From: Brucella gallinifaecis
GTDB lineage: Bacteria; Pseudomonadota; Alphaproteobacteria; Rhizobiales; Rhizobiaceae
Direction: 5' to 3'
Assembly: GCF_006476605.1 (NCBI RefSeq)
Contig: NZ_ML636804.1
Span: 309,400-373,399 of the forward strand
DNA length: 64,000 nucleotides
In this document: positions 46,187 through 56,054 of the stretch, in pieces
Position numbering within the stretch: the stretch's first letter is position 1
Layout of the letters: every line of letters starts with the position of its first letter
Position numbers and translations under genes: made by a program
The notes under the pieces: model-generated
What the model was told of the DNA's origin: nothing
Databases searched by the model: none
The model's input: the letters and a program-made list of their open reading frames with translations, nothing else

Positions 46187-46978
46187 ATGAGCCAGCACAA
46201 AGGCAATGCAGACCGCGTGGGTGCACAAGGTGGCATGGAGCATTCATTCGGCTTCAAGGCAGTCGACGAAAGCGAAAAGCAGGGGCTGGTCAATGATGTT
46301 TTTCATAAGGTTGCCAAGCGCTATGATGTGATGAACGATCTCATGTCGGCTGGTATGCACCGTGTCTGGAAAGATGCGATGATCAGCTGGCTGGCGCCGT
46401 CCAGGCGTCCGGGTTTCAGGTCGCTCGATGTGGCGGGTGGTACCGGCGATATTGCTTTTCGTATTGTTGAAGCCTCTGGCCGTCAGGCGCATGTGACCAT
46501 TCTCGACATTAACGGTTCGATGCTGGGGGTTGGTCGTGAGCGTGCCATCAAAAAGGGGCTTGCCGATAATCTCGAATTTGTTGAAGCAAGCGCCGAAGAG
46601 CTGCCATTTGAAGATGCGAGCTTTGATGCTTATACGATTTCATTCGGCATTCGTAATGTGCCGCATATCGACAAGGCGCTGTCCGAAGCTTACCGCGTGT
46701 TAAAGCCGGGTGGTCGCTTCCTGTGCCTTGAGTTCTCCGAAGTCGAACTGCCATTGCTTGATAAGATTTACGATCAATGGTCGTTCAAGGCCATTCCGCA
46801 GATTGGCAAGATGATTACCGGAGATGCTGATTCCTACAGCTATCTGGTGGAATCGATTCGTAAATTTCCAAAACAGGAAGATTTTGCACGCATGATCCGC
46901 GAAGCGGGTTTTGAGCGTGTGAGTTATCGCAATTTTACCGGTGGTATCGCAGCCCTTCATTCTGGCTGGAAGCTCTGA
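46187..46978 (+). CDS. ubiE: Ubiquinone/menaquinone biosynthesis C-methyltransferase
   Basis: A 263-residue SAM-dependent enzyme of ubiquinone synthesis. Motifs: [51 protein letters not shown] and [12 protein letters not shown]. It starts the ubiE-ubiB-coaBC cluster. Confidence 0.96.
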   Translation: MSQHKGNADRVGAQGGMEHSFGFKAVDESEKQGLVNDVFHKVAKRYDVMNDLMSAGMHRVWKDAMISWLAPSRRPGFRSLDVAGGTGDIAFRIVEASGRQAHVTILDINGSMLGVGRERAIKKGLADNLEFVEASAEELPFEDASFDAYTISFGIRNVPHIDKALSEAYRVLKPGGRFLCLEFSEVELPLLDKIYDQWSFKAIPQIGKMITGDADSYSYLVESIRKFPKQEDFARMIREAGFERVSYRNFTGGIAALHSGWKL

Positions 46979-46985
46979 GTTTGAT

Positions 46986-48569
46986 ATGAGCAATATTTCT
47001 GCGGGCTTGAGATTAATGCGTGCTGGCTGGATCATGGCGCGCGAAGGTGTGCTGAGTTCACTGCCGGTTGATGATGCAGCCGGATTGCCTGCATTGGGGC
47101 ACAAGGTTGCAAAGCTTCTTGCACGCAAGCGGGCGAAAGATGCGCCTCGTTCTGAACGCATATCGCGTGCGATGAACAAGCTTGGCCCTTCCTATGTGAA
47201 ATTGGGCCAGTTTCTGGCAACCCGTCCTGATATTGTCGGCAAGGATGTGGCTGCCGATCTTGAATTGTTGCAGGACCGTCTTGATTTTTTTGCGCAGGGC
47301 GAAGCTGTCTCAGCAGTTGAAAATTCCCTTGGCCGCAAGATCGATGATCTCTATGTGCGTTTTGAGGCGCCTATTGCGGCTGCATCCATGGCGCAGGTGC
47401 ATCCGGCCTTTGTGATGAAAGACGGTGCGCAGCATAAGGTTGCGGTTAAAGTTATTCGTCCGGGTGTGCGTCAGCGTTTTGCCCGCGATCTTGAAAGCTT
47501 TTTCATGGTCGCCCGTATGCAGGAGCGGCATATACCGTTTACACGCCGCTTGCGGCCCGTTGAAATGGTTGAAACACTTCAGCAGACAACGCGCATCGAA
47601 ATGGATTTGCGGCTTGAGGCGGCGGCGCTTTCCGAGATTGCCGAGAATATCAAGGATGATCAAGGTTTCCGTGTTCCTGATGTTGATTGGGAGCGCACGG
47701 GCCGCGATGTGCTGACGCTTGAATGGATTGACGGCATTAAAATGTCGGATATCGAGGGACTGCGAGCGGCTGGCTTTGATCTCAAAAAGCTTGCAGAAAC
47801 ACTGATCCAGTCTTTCCTCCGACATACGTTGCGCGATGGTTTTTTCCATGCAGACATGCATCCGGGCAATCTGTTTGTGGATCCGCAAGGTGTCATTGTT
47901 GCGGTTGATTTCGGCATTACCGGGCGGCTGAATAAAGATCAGCGGCGTTTTCTTGCGGAAATTCTTTATGGCTTCATCACACGAGATTATCTGCGCGTGG
48001 CTGAGGTGCATTTTGAAGCAGGCTATGTGCCGCATACCCATGATGTGGCAAGTTTTGCGCAGGCAATCCGCGCCATTGGCGAACCTATTCACGGTCAGCC
48101 GGCCGAGACCATTTCCATGGCAAAACTGCTTACATTGCTGTTTGAAGTGACCGAGCTTTTTGACATGCAAACGCGGCCAGAGCTTCTGATGCTTCAAAAG
48201 ACGATGGTGGTTGTAGAAGGCGTTTCACGCACGCTTGATCCGCATTTCAACATGTGGAAGGCGGCAGAACCCGTTGTGGGCGGCTGGATTCGTAAAAATC
48301 TCGGACCACAGGGCATGTTGCTCGATGCAAAAGACAGTGCCTATGCACTGTTGCATTTCACCCGCAAAACGCCGGAACTTGTTGCGCGAATAGATCGTGC
48401 TTCCGCTGCCCTTGATGAAATGGCGCTCAATGGTTTGCGCTTTGATGATGCAACGGCAGAAGCGATTGGCAAGGCTGAAGCGCGGCACTCGCGTTGGGGG
48501 CGTATTGCACAGATTGTGATTGCAATTTCATTGGCGGCGATAGCAATTAAGCTCTATATCGAGCTTTAA
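46986..48569 (+). CDS. ubiB: Ubiquinone biosynthesis protein UbiB (ABC1/kinase-like)
   Basis: A 527-residue atypical kinase needed for ubiquinone synthesis. Seen: KLGPSYVKLGQFLATRPDIVG, the A-rich ASMAQVHPA loop, VAVKVIRPGV, DGFFHADMHPGNLFVD and VAVDFGITGRL; two C-terminal membrane spans. Start at 46986, 7 bp after ubiE. Confidence 0.95.
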   Translation: MSNISAGLRLMRAGWIMAREGVLSSLPVDDAAGLPALGHKVAKLLARKRAKDAPRSERISRAMNKLGPSYVKLGQFLATRPDIVGKDVAADLELLQDRLDFFAQGEAVSAVENSLGRKIDDLYVRFEAPIAAASMAQVHPAFVMKDGAQHKVAVKVIRPGVRQRFARDLESFFMVARMQERHIPFTRRLRPVEMVETLQQTTRIEMDLRLEAAALSEIAENIKDDQGFRVPDVDWERTGRDVLTLEWIDGIKMSDIEGLRAAGFDLKKLAETLIQSFLRHTLRDGFFHADMHPGNLFVDPQGVIVAVDFGITGRLNKDQRRFLAEILYGFITRDYLRVAEVHFEAGYVPHTHDVASFAQAIRAIGEPIHGQPAETISMAKLLTLLFEVTELFDMQTRPELLMLQKTMVVVEGVSRTLDPHFNMWKAAEPVVGGWIRKNLGPQGMLLDAKDSAYALLHFTRKTPELVARIDRASAALDEMALNGLRFDDATAEAIGKAEARHSRWGRIAQIVIAISLAAIAIKLYIEL

Positions 48570-48642
48570 TTCAACCATTTGTTGATTATTCGACAAAATA
48601 GTGATTTCATTGATTGCATCAATATTAGACCGGTGCAATCAA

Positions 48643-50025
48643 ATGGCCAGTATTACGATCCGCAATCTTGATGATGCAGCAAAAGAGCGGCTGCGTGTGA
48701 GAGCAGCCCGAAACGGGCGCTCGATGGAAGAAGAAGCGCGGCTTCTTCTGGCTGGATTAGAAGATCCAAAGCCCGCTGCCAGAGCTTCGCAGCTTGTTTC
48801 AGGTTCATTGCAGGGCAAGCGTGTTCTTCTGATTATCAGTGGCGGGATCGCCGCTTATAAGGCGCCTGATCTTATTCGCCGTCTGCGTGAACGTGGTGCC
48901 CATGTGCGCCCATTGATGACGCTTGCAGCACAGCAATTTGTAACGCCGCTGACCATTGGTGCCGTTGCTGCCGATCATGTGTTTACCGATCTTTTTTCGC
49001 GTGAAGACGAGCAGGATATTGGTCATATCCGCCTTGCACGTGATGCCGATCTGATTGTCGTTGCACCTGCGACCGCTGGCATTATGGCAAAAATGGCCAA
49101 TGGAATTGCTGATGATCTGGCGAGTGCTGTATTGCTTGCGCGTAAAATCCCGGTTCTCGTGGCCCCTGCCATGAACCCCGCCATGTGGGATAATCCGGCC
49201 ACCAGGCGCAATTGCCTGACTTTGCAAAAGGACGGTGTGCATTTCACTGGTCCCGAAAAAGGCGAAATGGCGGAAAGCGGAGAGGCGGGTACAGGGCGGA
49301 TGAGCGAGCCGCTTGCCATTGTCGCTTCTATTGAAAATCTGCTCGCACCACAGTCAAAACCACTGGCTGGCAAAGTGATTGTCATGACATCCGGCCCGAC
49401 CCATGAGCCGATTGATCCTGTGCGCTATATTGCCAATCGTTCATCGGGCAAGCAGGGACACGCGATTGCTGCAGCCTTGGCACGATTGGGCGCAACGGTG
49501 CATCTGGTGTCCGGCCCGGTCACGATCCCGGACCCGCAAGGCGTCAACGTCATTCATGTCGAGACCGCACGACAAATGCAGGCAGCAGTTGAACACCATT
49601 TGCCTGCCGATGCTGCTGTGATGGTGGCAGCGGTTGCCGACTGGCGCACAGTCAATGCCTCTGACCAGAAGATCAAGAAACAGCCGGGCGAGGGCGCACC
49701 AACGCTCAGCATGGTTGAAAACCCGGATATTCTGGCAGGTGTAGGCCATAGTAACAACCGCCCCGGCCTTGTGGTGGGCTTTGCGGCAGAAACGCAGGAT
49801 GTGCTTGTTAATGCCGGGCGCAAGCTCGACAAGAAAGGTGCTGACTGGATCGTTGCCAATGACGTTTCAGGCGATGTGATGGGGGGTGATCGCAATCATG
49901 TACGGATTTTGAGCCGTAATGGTATCGAAGAATGGCCGGAAATGAGCAAGGAGCAGGTGGCTGATAAGCTGGCGGAAAAGATCGCCGCCAGCTTGCTTTC
50001 GACTCAGGCCTTGTCGCGGACTTGA
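48643..50025 (+). CDS. coaBC: CoaBC with an N-terminal ribbon-helix-helix domain
   Basis: A 460-residue bifunctional phosphopantothenoylcysteine decarboxylase/synthetase of coenzyme A synthesis. Residues 1-45, MASITIRNLDDAAKERLRVR and on to EARLLLAGLE, form a FitA/Arc-type DNA-binding ribbon-helix-helix. The CoaC part follows (VLLIISGGIAAYKAPDLIRRL, VAPAMNPAMWDNPA) and the CoaB part (TSGPTHEPIDPVRYIANRSSGKQGHAIA; VVGFAAETQ). The start at 48643 keeps the extra domain; a start at the CoaC core would be near 48800. The gene overlaps the end of convergent prfC by 22 bp. Confidence 0.9.
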   Translation: MASITIRNLDDAAKERLRVRAARNGRSMEEEARLLLAGLEDPKPAARASQLVSGSLQGKRVLLIISGGIAAYKAPDLIRRLRERGAHVRPLMTLAAQQFVTPLTIGAVAADHVFTDLFSREDEQDIGHIRLARDADLIVVAPATAGIMAKMANGIADDLASAVLLARKIPVLVAPAMNPAMWDNPATRRNCLTLQKDGVHFTGPEKGEMAESGEAGTGRMSEPLAIVASIENLLAPQSKPLAGKVIVMTSGPTHEPIDPVRYIANRSSGKQGHAIAAALARLGATVHLVSGPVTIPDPQGVNVIHVETARQMQAAVEHHLPADAAVMVAAVADWRTVNASDQKIKKQPGEGAPTLSMVENPDILAGVGHSNNRPGLVVGFAAETQDVLVNAGRKLDKKGADWIVANDVSGDVMGGDRNHVRILSRNGIEEWPEMSKEQVADKLAEKIAASLLSTQALSRT

Positions 50026-51584
50026 TAATCCTTGATCGTGGCAAAGCGAATTGCTTTCCAGCGCTCGGCTTCATAATTGAGTGAGAAACCGTTTTGCGCC
50101 ATAAACACCGGATCATTGTCAAGATCATGGGCAATATCGGCGCGGTGCGAAGCAATGAAGCGCTCGAGTTCTGCAGGTTCGTCCGCTGTGATCCAGCGGC
50201 AAATCGAGAAGCGCGACATTTCAAAGCCGACGGGGAGCGAATATTCGATTTTTAATCGTTCCGTCAGCACGTCAATCTGCAATGCACCAACCACGCCGAC
50301 AATTGCCGGAGAGCCGTCATCGGGCACGAAGAGCTGGACCACGCCTTCTTCTGCCATCTGCTGCAGTGCCTCACGCAGTTTCTTGGCCTTCATCGCATCA
50401 TCAAGACGAACGCGGCGCAAAATTTCCGGCGCAAAGTTCGGAACCCCGCGGAACAGAATGTCTTCGCCCTCGGTCAAAGTATCACCAATACGCAATGTGC
50501 CATGGTTCGGGATGCCCACAACATCGCCTGCAAAGGCTTCATCGGCAATCTGGCGTGAGCGGGCAAAGAAAAACTGTGGCGCAGACAGGCTCATCGGTTT
50601 GCCGGTACGCACCAGCTTGGCCTTCATGCCGCGTGAAAGCTTGCCCGAGCAGACGCGCAGGAATGCAATACGGTCACGGTGGTTCGGGTCCATATTGGCC
50701 TGAATTTTGAACACAAAGCCGGTCATCTTGTCTTCGGTAGCACCGACCATACGGCTGTCTGCCTGCTGGTCGCGTGGGGAAGGGCCAAAATCGCAAAAGG
50801 CTTCGATGAGATCACGAACACCATAGTTTTTAAGGGCCGAGCCGAAATAAACCGGCGTCATATGACCCTCACGGAAGGATGCGAGGTCGAACGGGCGGCA
50901 GACCCCGCGTGCCAGTTCCACACTCTCGATCCATGCCTCACGCTCATTCTCGGGCAGAAGCTTCGCAGCTTCTTCCGGGCCGCTGACCCTGGTGGGTTGT
51001 TCTTCCGCATCTTTCTGGCGCACAGCATTATTGTGCAGATCATAAGTGCCGGCAAAGCTTTTTCCCGAACCGATGGGCCAGGTGACGGGAGCCGTATCGA
51101 GTGCAAGTTTTTCTTCGATCTCATCAAGGATTTCGAGCGGATCGCGTGCTTCGCGGTCCATCTTGTTAACGAAGGTCACGATTGGAATATCGCGCATACG
51201 GCAGACTTCAAACAGCTTGAGCGTGCGTGGCTCGATACCTTTTGCGGCATCAATCACCATGACGGCAGAGTCCACGGCTGTCAGTGTGCGGTAGGTATCG
51301 TCGGCAAAATCTTCATGGCCCGGTGTATCAAGCAAATTGAAGATGCAATCCTTATACTCGAATGTCATGACGGAGGTCACGACAGAGATACCGCGATCAC
51401 GTTCGATATTCATCCAGTCTGAACGGGTCTGGATACGGTCTTTTTTGGCTTTTACTTCACCGGCCAGCTGGATAGCGCCACCGAACAAAAGCAGCTTTTC
51501 GGTCAATGTTGTTTTACCGGCGTCCGGGTGCGCGATAATCGCGAATGTGCGGCGCTTTGAAACGGGATGGTCTTGAGCGGACAT
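50004..51584 (-). CDS. prfC: Peptide chain release factor 3
   Basis: A 526-residue GTPase that recycles RF1/RF2. G motifs: AHPDAGKTT, DTPGHEDF, NKMD. The start MSAQDHPVSKRRTFAII is chosen; the longer upstream frame has no protein-like composition. It ends 22 bp inside coaBC on the other strand. Confidence 0.96.
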   Translation of the reverse strand: MSAQDHPVSKRRTFAIIAHPDAGKTTLTEKLLLFGGAIQLAGEVKAKKDRIQTRSDWMNIERDRGISVVTSVMTFEYKDCIFNLLDTPGHEDFADDTYRTLTAVDSAVMVIDAAKGIEPRTLKLFEVCRMRDIPIVTFVNKMDREARDPLEILDEIEEKLALDTAPVTWPIGSGKSFAGTYDLHNNAVRQKDAEEQPTRVSGPEEAAKLLPENEREAWIESVELARGVCRPFDLASFREGHMTPVYFGSALKNYGVRDLIEAFCDFGPSPRDQQADSRMVGATEDKMTGFVFKIQANMDPNHRDRIAFLRVCSGKLSRGMKAKLVRTGKPMSLSAPQFFFARSRQIADEAFAGDVVGIPNHGTLRIGDTLTEGEDILFRGVPNFAPEILRRVRLDDAMKAKKLREALQQMAEEGVVQLFVPDDGSPAIVGVVGALQIDVLTERLKIEYSLPVGFEMSRFSICRWITADEPAELERFIASHRADIAHDLDNDPVFMAQNGFSLNYEAERWKAIRFATIKDYQVRDKA

Positions 51585-51689
51585 AAGAGAAAACTCGTAA
51601 TTGCAAAAGGATAGGCTGTACGAAAAAGCGCACTGCGAAGATGTTGGGCTGCATCTAGCAGTCATTGATGAAAAGGTCGAGTTGAAATG

Positions 51690-51719
51690 AAAAAGCGGCG
51701 TGAGATACGCCGCTTTTTC
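51690..51719. terminator. Intrinsic terminator after HdeD-like gene
   Basis: aaaaagcggcgt/acgccgcttttt with a five-base loop and T runs on both strands. Confidence 0.85.
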
Positions 51720-51736
51720 ATGAATAGATTTGTTGT

Positions 51737-52297
51737 CTAGCGCTTGATGCCAAGACCGAATGCGATAAAGGACCAGCCCTGGAAGATCAGATCGATTGCA
51801 AGAAACAGACCAATGATAAACAGACTGTTTTCTGGCCACTGCATGGCAATTACAATGCCAGCCAGAGCTGTGATAACGCCTGTAGCTGCGATCCAACCCC
51901 ATCCTGAAGCTGGCTTGGATTTGAATCCCAACCAAATACGGAAAATACCAGCGCCAATGAGGGCTGCTGCTAAAAAGATCGTAAATACGCTCGCGGCCAA
52001 TAATGGTTGGTTAAATGCGACAATACCGGCAACCGCATAGAGCAGACCACTCAAGAGCCAGAAGAAAAAACCGCTCCATGTCTTCACGCCGAATGCATGA
52101 ATGATTTCGATAATGCCTGCCACAAGCATCATGATGCCGACATAATAGACGGAAACGACCGTCGCCAGCACGAGATTACCAAATGCAATGCCACCCAGAA
52201 TTAGCAATGCCACGCCAAGCGCGACAAACCATCCCCATTTTGTCGTAACTTCTGAAGGAAGATCAGCCCGGTTAAAATTACTTTGTTGCGTTGCCAT
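51737..52297 (-). CDS. HdeD-like (DUF308) membrane protein
   Basis: A 186-residue protein with about six short membrane helices in two or three DUF308 repeats (ALGVALLILGGIAFGNLVLA; GVITALAGIVIAMQWPENSL). Start at MATQQS behind agggaca. HdeD takes part in acid stress in enterobacteria; role here unknown. Confidence 0.85.
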   Translation of the reverse strand: MATQQSNFNRADLPSEVTTKWGWFVALGVALLILGGIAFGNLVLATVVSVYYVGIMMLVAGIIEIIHAFGVKTWSGFFFWLLSGLLYAVAGIVAFNQPLLAASVFTIFLAAALIGAGIFRIWLGFKSKPASGWGWIAATGVITALAGIVIAMQWPENSLFIIGLFLAIDLIFQGWSFIAFGLGIKR

Positions 52298-52457
52298 GAG
52301 ATGTCCCTCTGATTGCAAGTTTCGCAGCTAATATAAAGTAGATCGCAGATTTGACCAGAGAGCTTTATAAGTTTGGTTTATTTGGTAAATCAGTGTTGGC
52401 GGATGGGCTTTTCCACTATATCTCTAAATTCAGTGCTTTTCAGGATAAGGTCGGTTC

Positions 52458-53918
52458 ATGTTTGATATTCTTGCCCATTATTGGCCTCATATCCTCGCAG
52501 TTTTGTCGGTCATTCTTGGTGCGATTGCAGCAATCCATGCAACCATGACCAAAGACGAAGTGCGAACGGCTCTGGGCTGGGTGGGGATTATCGTGCTTTC
52601 GCCGATCGTGGGCGCTGTGGTCTATGCGCTGGCCGGTGTTAATCGTATCAGACGCAGCACATTGAGCCATCAACGTGACAATATGGGCAATATTGCACTT
52701 TATCACCTGTCGCATTTCGATACGACAAATGACCGGGTGCGGGCGGCTTTCGGTCGTCAGTTCGGTGCGATGAAGATTCTTGGCGATACTGTCAGCCTTT
52801 ATGACTTCACCAGCGGCAACAATATCACGATGCTTGAAACGGGTGACGAAGCCTATGGCCAGATGCTCGATGCAATCAACAATGCCAAACGCAGCATTCT
52901 GCTTGAGACCTATATTTTTGACCGTGACGCCATTGGTCAGAAATTCGTCGATGCATTGAGCGGTGCAGTCAAGCGCGGCGTTGAAGTGCGGGTGCTGGTG
53001 GATGCGGTCGGGGCGCGTTATTCGATTCCAAGCATAGTCGGGCTCTTGAAGGAAGAGGGCATTACCGTTGACGTGTTCAATGGTAATATTATCATGGGGC
53101 TGCGTCTGCCCTATGCCAATCTGCGTACGCACCGCAAGATATTGGTTGTCGATGGCAGGCTGGCTTTTACCGGTGGCATGAATATTCGAGGCGCCTTTGT
53201 AAGGGAGATTGCAGGCGATAATGTTGCTTTCGATACGCATTTTCGCATCGAAGGTCCGGCAATCGCTGATATTTTTCATGTGGCATCGGAAGACTGGCGC
53301 TTTGCAACAGGCGAGCTTCTGGCGGGGGATGCCTGGAGCATTGTTGCACCTGACGATCCGCCGGGAACCGGCAAGCTGATCCGCGTGGTTGGTTCCGGCC
53401 CGGACAAGAATATTGAAACCAATCATCGTATGATGATGGGTGCATTTTCGATTGCCCAGGAACATATCCTGATCATGTCGCCCTATCTTCTGCCGGATCG
53501 CGAATTGATCAGTGCGCTGGTCACAGCGGCGCGGCGCGGGGTGGCCGTGGATGTGGTTATTCCGGGTGTGAATAATCTCAAGCTGGTTGATCGCGCAATG
53601 CGTGCGCAGTTTGACCAGTTGCTCAAAGGTGGCTGTCGCATCTGGCGTGCGGGTGGCGCTTTCAACCATTCCAAGCTGATGACCATTGATGGAGCATGGT
53701 CTTATGTGGGATCATCCAATCTGGATGCGCGTTCGCTCCGGCTCAATTTCGAGATCGATCTTGAAATACTTGATCGTGATATTGCCTTGCAGGTTGAGGA
53801 ACGCATTGGCAAGGCGATTGAAACCAGCCGGGAGGTTAATCTGATGCGGCTTAAAAATCGCCCATTCTATGAGCGTTTGATTGACCGCATCATCTGGCTC
53901 GGATCGCCTTATCTTTAA
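52458..53918 (+). CDS. cls: Cardiolipin synthase
   Basis: A 486-residue membrane enzyme of the phospholipase D superfamily that joins phosphatidylglycerols. Two HKD sites: HRKILVVDGRLAFTGGMNI and HSKLMTIDGAWSYVGSSNLD. Two N-terminal membrane spans (ILAHYWPHILAVLSVILGAI; GWVGIIVLSPIVGAVVYAL). Convergent with marC; 2 bp between stops. Confidence 0.93.
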   Translation: MFDILAHYWPHILAVLSVILGAIAAIHATMTKDEVRTALGWVGIIVLSPIVGAVVYALAGVNRIRRSTLSHQRDNMGNIALYHLSHFDTTNDRVRAAFGRQFGAMKILGDTVSLYDFTSGNNITMLETGDEAYGQMLDAINNAKRSILLETYIFDRDAIGQKFVDALSGAVKRGVEVRVLVDAVGARYSIPSIVGLLKEEGITVDVFNGNIIMGLRLPYANLRTHRKILVVDGRLAFTGGMNIRGAFVREIAGDNVAFDTHFRIEGPAIADIFHVASEDWRFATGELLAGDAWSIVAPDDPPGTGKLIRVVGSGPDKNIETNHRMMMGAFSIAQEHILIMSPYLLPDRELISALVTAARRGVAVDVVIPGVNNLKLVDRAMRAQFDQLLKGGCRIWRAGGAFNHSKLMTIDGAWSYVGSSNLDARSLRLNFEIDLEILDRDIALQVEERIGKAIETSREVNLMRLKNRPFYERLIDRIIWLGSPYL

Positions 53919-53920
53919 GG

Positions 53921-54592
53921 TCAAGACCCTGGAGTTTTACTGAAATCAATGACAAATTGGCTTATGCCAGAGGCCAGAAACTGAACCGCCAGACAGGTTA
54001 AAAGAAACCCCATGATTTTTGTCACAGCTTGCATGCCATGATCCCCAAGGAATTTTTCGATCCAGTTGGAAGACAGCAGCGCAATATAAGCGATGATGGA
54101 CATTATGGCCACGCCAATGGCAATGACGATATGACCAAATATATTATGATCACTCGGAATTTGTGATGAGAATCCCATAACCACCGCGATCGAGCCCGGG
54201 CCTGCCAGGCTTGGCATTGCGAGCGGTGAAAACGAATAATCGAGATCAGCTTTCTTTATATCTGCTGGATCTGAATCCACTTCAGATGAAGTATCTTCAC
54301 CGGAAAAAATCATGCGCAGGGCTAATATCATAATGATAATACCACCTGCGACCCGAATACCGGGTAACGATATGCCGAACAGTTTTATAATTGCATTGCC
54401 AAGAAGCATGAACACAGTCAGGATCAGAAACGCATAAATGCTGGTTTTTCTGGCTTGTGAGCGCTTGTTTTCGGTGCTCATGCGTTTGGTCAAAGACATA
54501 TAGAGCGGAATGGTCGTCAGTGGGTTCATAATTGGCAGAAGGCCGATCACGACAATAGAAACATACTTTACCAATTCAGTTGCTAAATCCAT
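53921..54592 (-). CDS. MarC family membrane protein
   Basis: A 223-residue six-span protein. Motifs: LLPIMNPLTTIPLYMSLTKRMS and SFSPLAMPSLAGPGSIAVVMG, typical of MarC/UPF0056. Function unsettled. Confidence 0.88.
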   Translation of the reverse strand: MDLATELVKYVSIVVIGLLPIMNPLTTIPLYMSLTKRMSTENKRSQARKTSIYAFLILTVFMLLGNAIIKLFGISLPGIRVAGGIIIMILALRMIFSGEDTSSEVDSDPADIKKADLDYSFSPLAMPSLAGPGSIAVVMGFSSQIPSDHNIFGHIVIAIGVAIMSIIAYIALLSSNWIEKFLGDHGMQAVTKIMGFLLTCLAVQFLASGISQFVIDFSKTPGS

Positions 54593-54649
54593 TTACCTGA
54601 GCCTTCTCCATTTATCGCAATTTGGTATTTTTCTTATATAAAGATATTA

Positions 54650-54914
54650 GGGTCAGGACTCATTAATTTGATGAGAATGGCATCTGAAATGACAAGATAT
54701 GCAAGAAGAGACGTGAGGACCGGGGTTGTTCCCCCGGTTGAGCGGCTCGACGCAGCAGATCGCCAAGTCATTTCGATGTCCGAAGGATGTGGCCCATCCG
54801 CCCGCCTACTTCGTCGAAAAGTCTTGAAAATGAACCACATTTCCTTCGCCTTTTCTTATCAAATCCAAACGGATGGCCTCACACCATTCCCGTCAAATTA
54901 ATGAGTCCTGACCC
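54650..54914. mobile_element. MITE-like element, copy 2 (265 bp)
   Basis: Perfect terminal inverted repeats that start GGGTCAGGACTCATTAAT, flanked on both sides by TA, the expected target duplication of TA-targeting transposons. The interior matches copy 1 at 33833 with few changes and one indel. The terminal repeats differ from copy 1 at one position, changed on both ends together. Same orientation as copy 1. No transposase inside. Confidence 0.88.
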
Positions 54915-55069
54915 TAGGCAGCGTGGACGAATTTGATCAAGATGAATGCTGCTGAGATGGAAACGAAAGTGGAGAAATTGTGCTTGAGTTTTCCGACCTC
55001 CAGATCAATCGACACCCAAGGAACCAGATGAAGCTTTCGTAGTGTACAAGGTTTTCGGCCTTGCCACAT
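54914..55069 (-). pseudogene. Possible C-terminal remnant of an IS5-type transposase
   Basis: A 51-codon frame that abuts the MITE. Its end reads LEVGKLKHNFSTFVSISAAF and then ILIKFVHAA, like the tail of IS5/IS427-group transposases (GKLK...FxSxIxxAAxxI). The TAG stop is made from the TA flank and the first MITE base. No start or upstream part of a transposase is seen. Recognition is by eye and weak. Confidence 0.3.
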
Positions 55070-55123
55070 GCATCAACTCCGCGCATCCTGCATAAAATGA
55101 TTACAAATCAAGGACCAAATCCT

Positions 55124-55300
55124 ATGGAGCAGCCCAGCTATGATCTTGAGTTCGGCGAGATAATTCGCTGGCTCAAGGCGCATGGCCTCATTTTGCAATC
55201 TGATCTTGATGGCAATAGCGAACTCTCCACACGTGAAGAGCGCACAGGTCGCAAACGTCGGCGCGAAGCAGAAAAGAACAACGCACAGCCTCAGAAATAA
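55124..55300 (+). CDS. Small hypothetical protein
   Basis: A 58-residue charged protein starting MEQPSYDLEFGEIIRWLKAH with a basic C-terminus (TGRKRRREAEKNN). Ribosome site aagga, eight to nine bases before ATG. No family recognised; 43 bp before the YhhN-like gene on the same strand. Confidence 0.5.
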   Translation: MEQPSYDLEFGEIIRWLKAHGLILQSDLDGNSELSTREERTGRKRRREAEKNNAQPQK

Positions 55301-55343
55301 CAGGTGTTACAATAAGAACGTGACTCTAAATGGAGGAAGCAAA

Positions 55344-56054
55344 ATGCAGCATAAACAGCTGTTCCAGTCTGGATGGTTCTACCGGCTGTTTTTCATTTGT
55401 GCAATCTGCGCAGTTGCAAGCAGCCTCCTGAACCAGCAGAGTGATGCAATTTTCTGGCGCTGGCTGCATTATATCACCAAACCTGCAGCAACATTGTTTT
55501 TGCTCTGCGCTATTTTCACAGCACCGCGCCTGATTTCCAGAACCTATGGTTTAACGATTGCCGCCGGTCTCGCATTTGCTCTGGCGGGTGATTTTTTCCT
55601 GATGCTGCCAGGCGATTATTTTCTCGCAGGTCTCGTCTGCTTTCTGATTACCCATTGCATCTATATTTATGCGCTGTCCCAAAACACAAAATTTGCAGGA
55701 CACAAGCTTGTCTTTGTGATTTTTGGTATTTTGGCAATCAGCATTATTGCAAGCCTCTGGACCAGTCTGCCCAATGCAATGAAACTGCCTGTCGTTATCT
55801 ATGCAACTGCGATTGGCATAATGGCAGCACAGGCTCTGAGCCGTGCGCTCTCAACACCGCGCAAAACCGCTCCGTGTTACGGCGCATGGCTTGCTGCGGC
55901 TGGCGGGTTTTTCTTTATGGCAAGCGACACATTGCTGGCTTTTAACCGCTTTCACACACCAATATCCCTGTCTGGTCTTTGGGTTTTAAGCACATATTAT
56001 ATTGCCCAATTCCTGTTTGCCCGATCAACCGAGAATTTTGCCTATGAGCGCTGA
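55344..56054 (+). CDS. Lysoplasmalogenase (YhhN) family membrane protein
   Basis: A 236-residue protein of about eight spans, with YITKPAATLFLLCAIF, ALAGDFFLMLPGDYFLAGLVCFLITHCIYI and ASDTLLAFNRF, typical of the YhhN/TMEM86 family that hydrolyses lysoplasmalogens. Strong site ggaggaagc. It overlaps the aldehyde dehydrogenase gene by 11 bp. Confidence 0.85.
   Translation: MQHKQLFQSGWFYRLFFICAICAVASSLLNQQSDAIFWRWLHYITKPAATLFLLCAIFTAPRLISRTYGLTIAAGLAFALAGDFFLMLPGDYFLAGLVCFLITHCIYIYALSQNTKFAGHKLVFVIFGILAISIIASLWTSLPNAMKLPVVIYATAIGIMAAQALSRALSTPRKTAPCYGAWLAAAGGFFFMASDTLLAFNRFHTPISLSGLWVLSTYYIAQFLFARSTENFAYER

Noticed and set aside
51585..51935. A 117-codon upstream extension of prfC
   Set aside because: It crosses the terminator of the next gene and its composition is not protein-like; MSAQDHP is the usual start.
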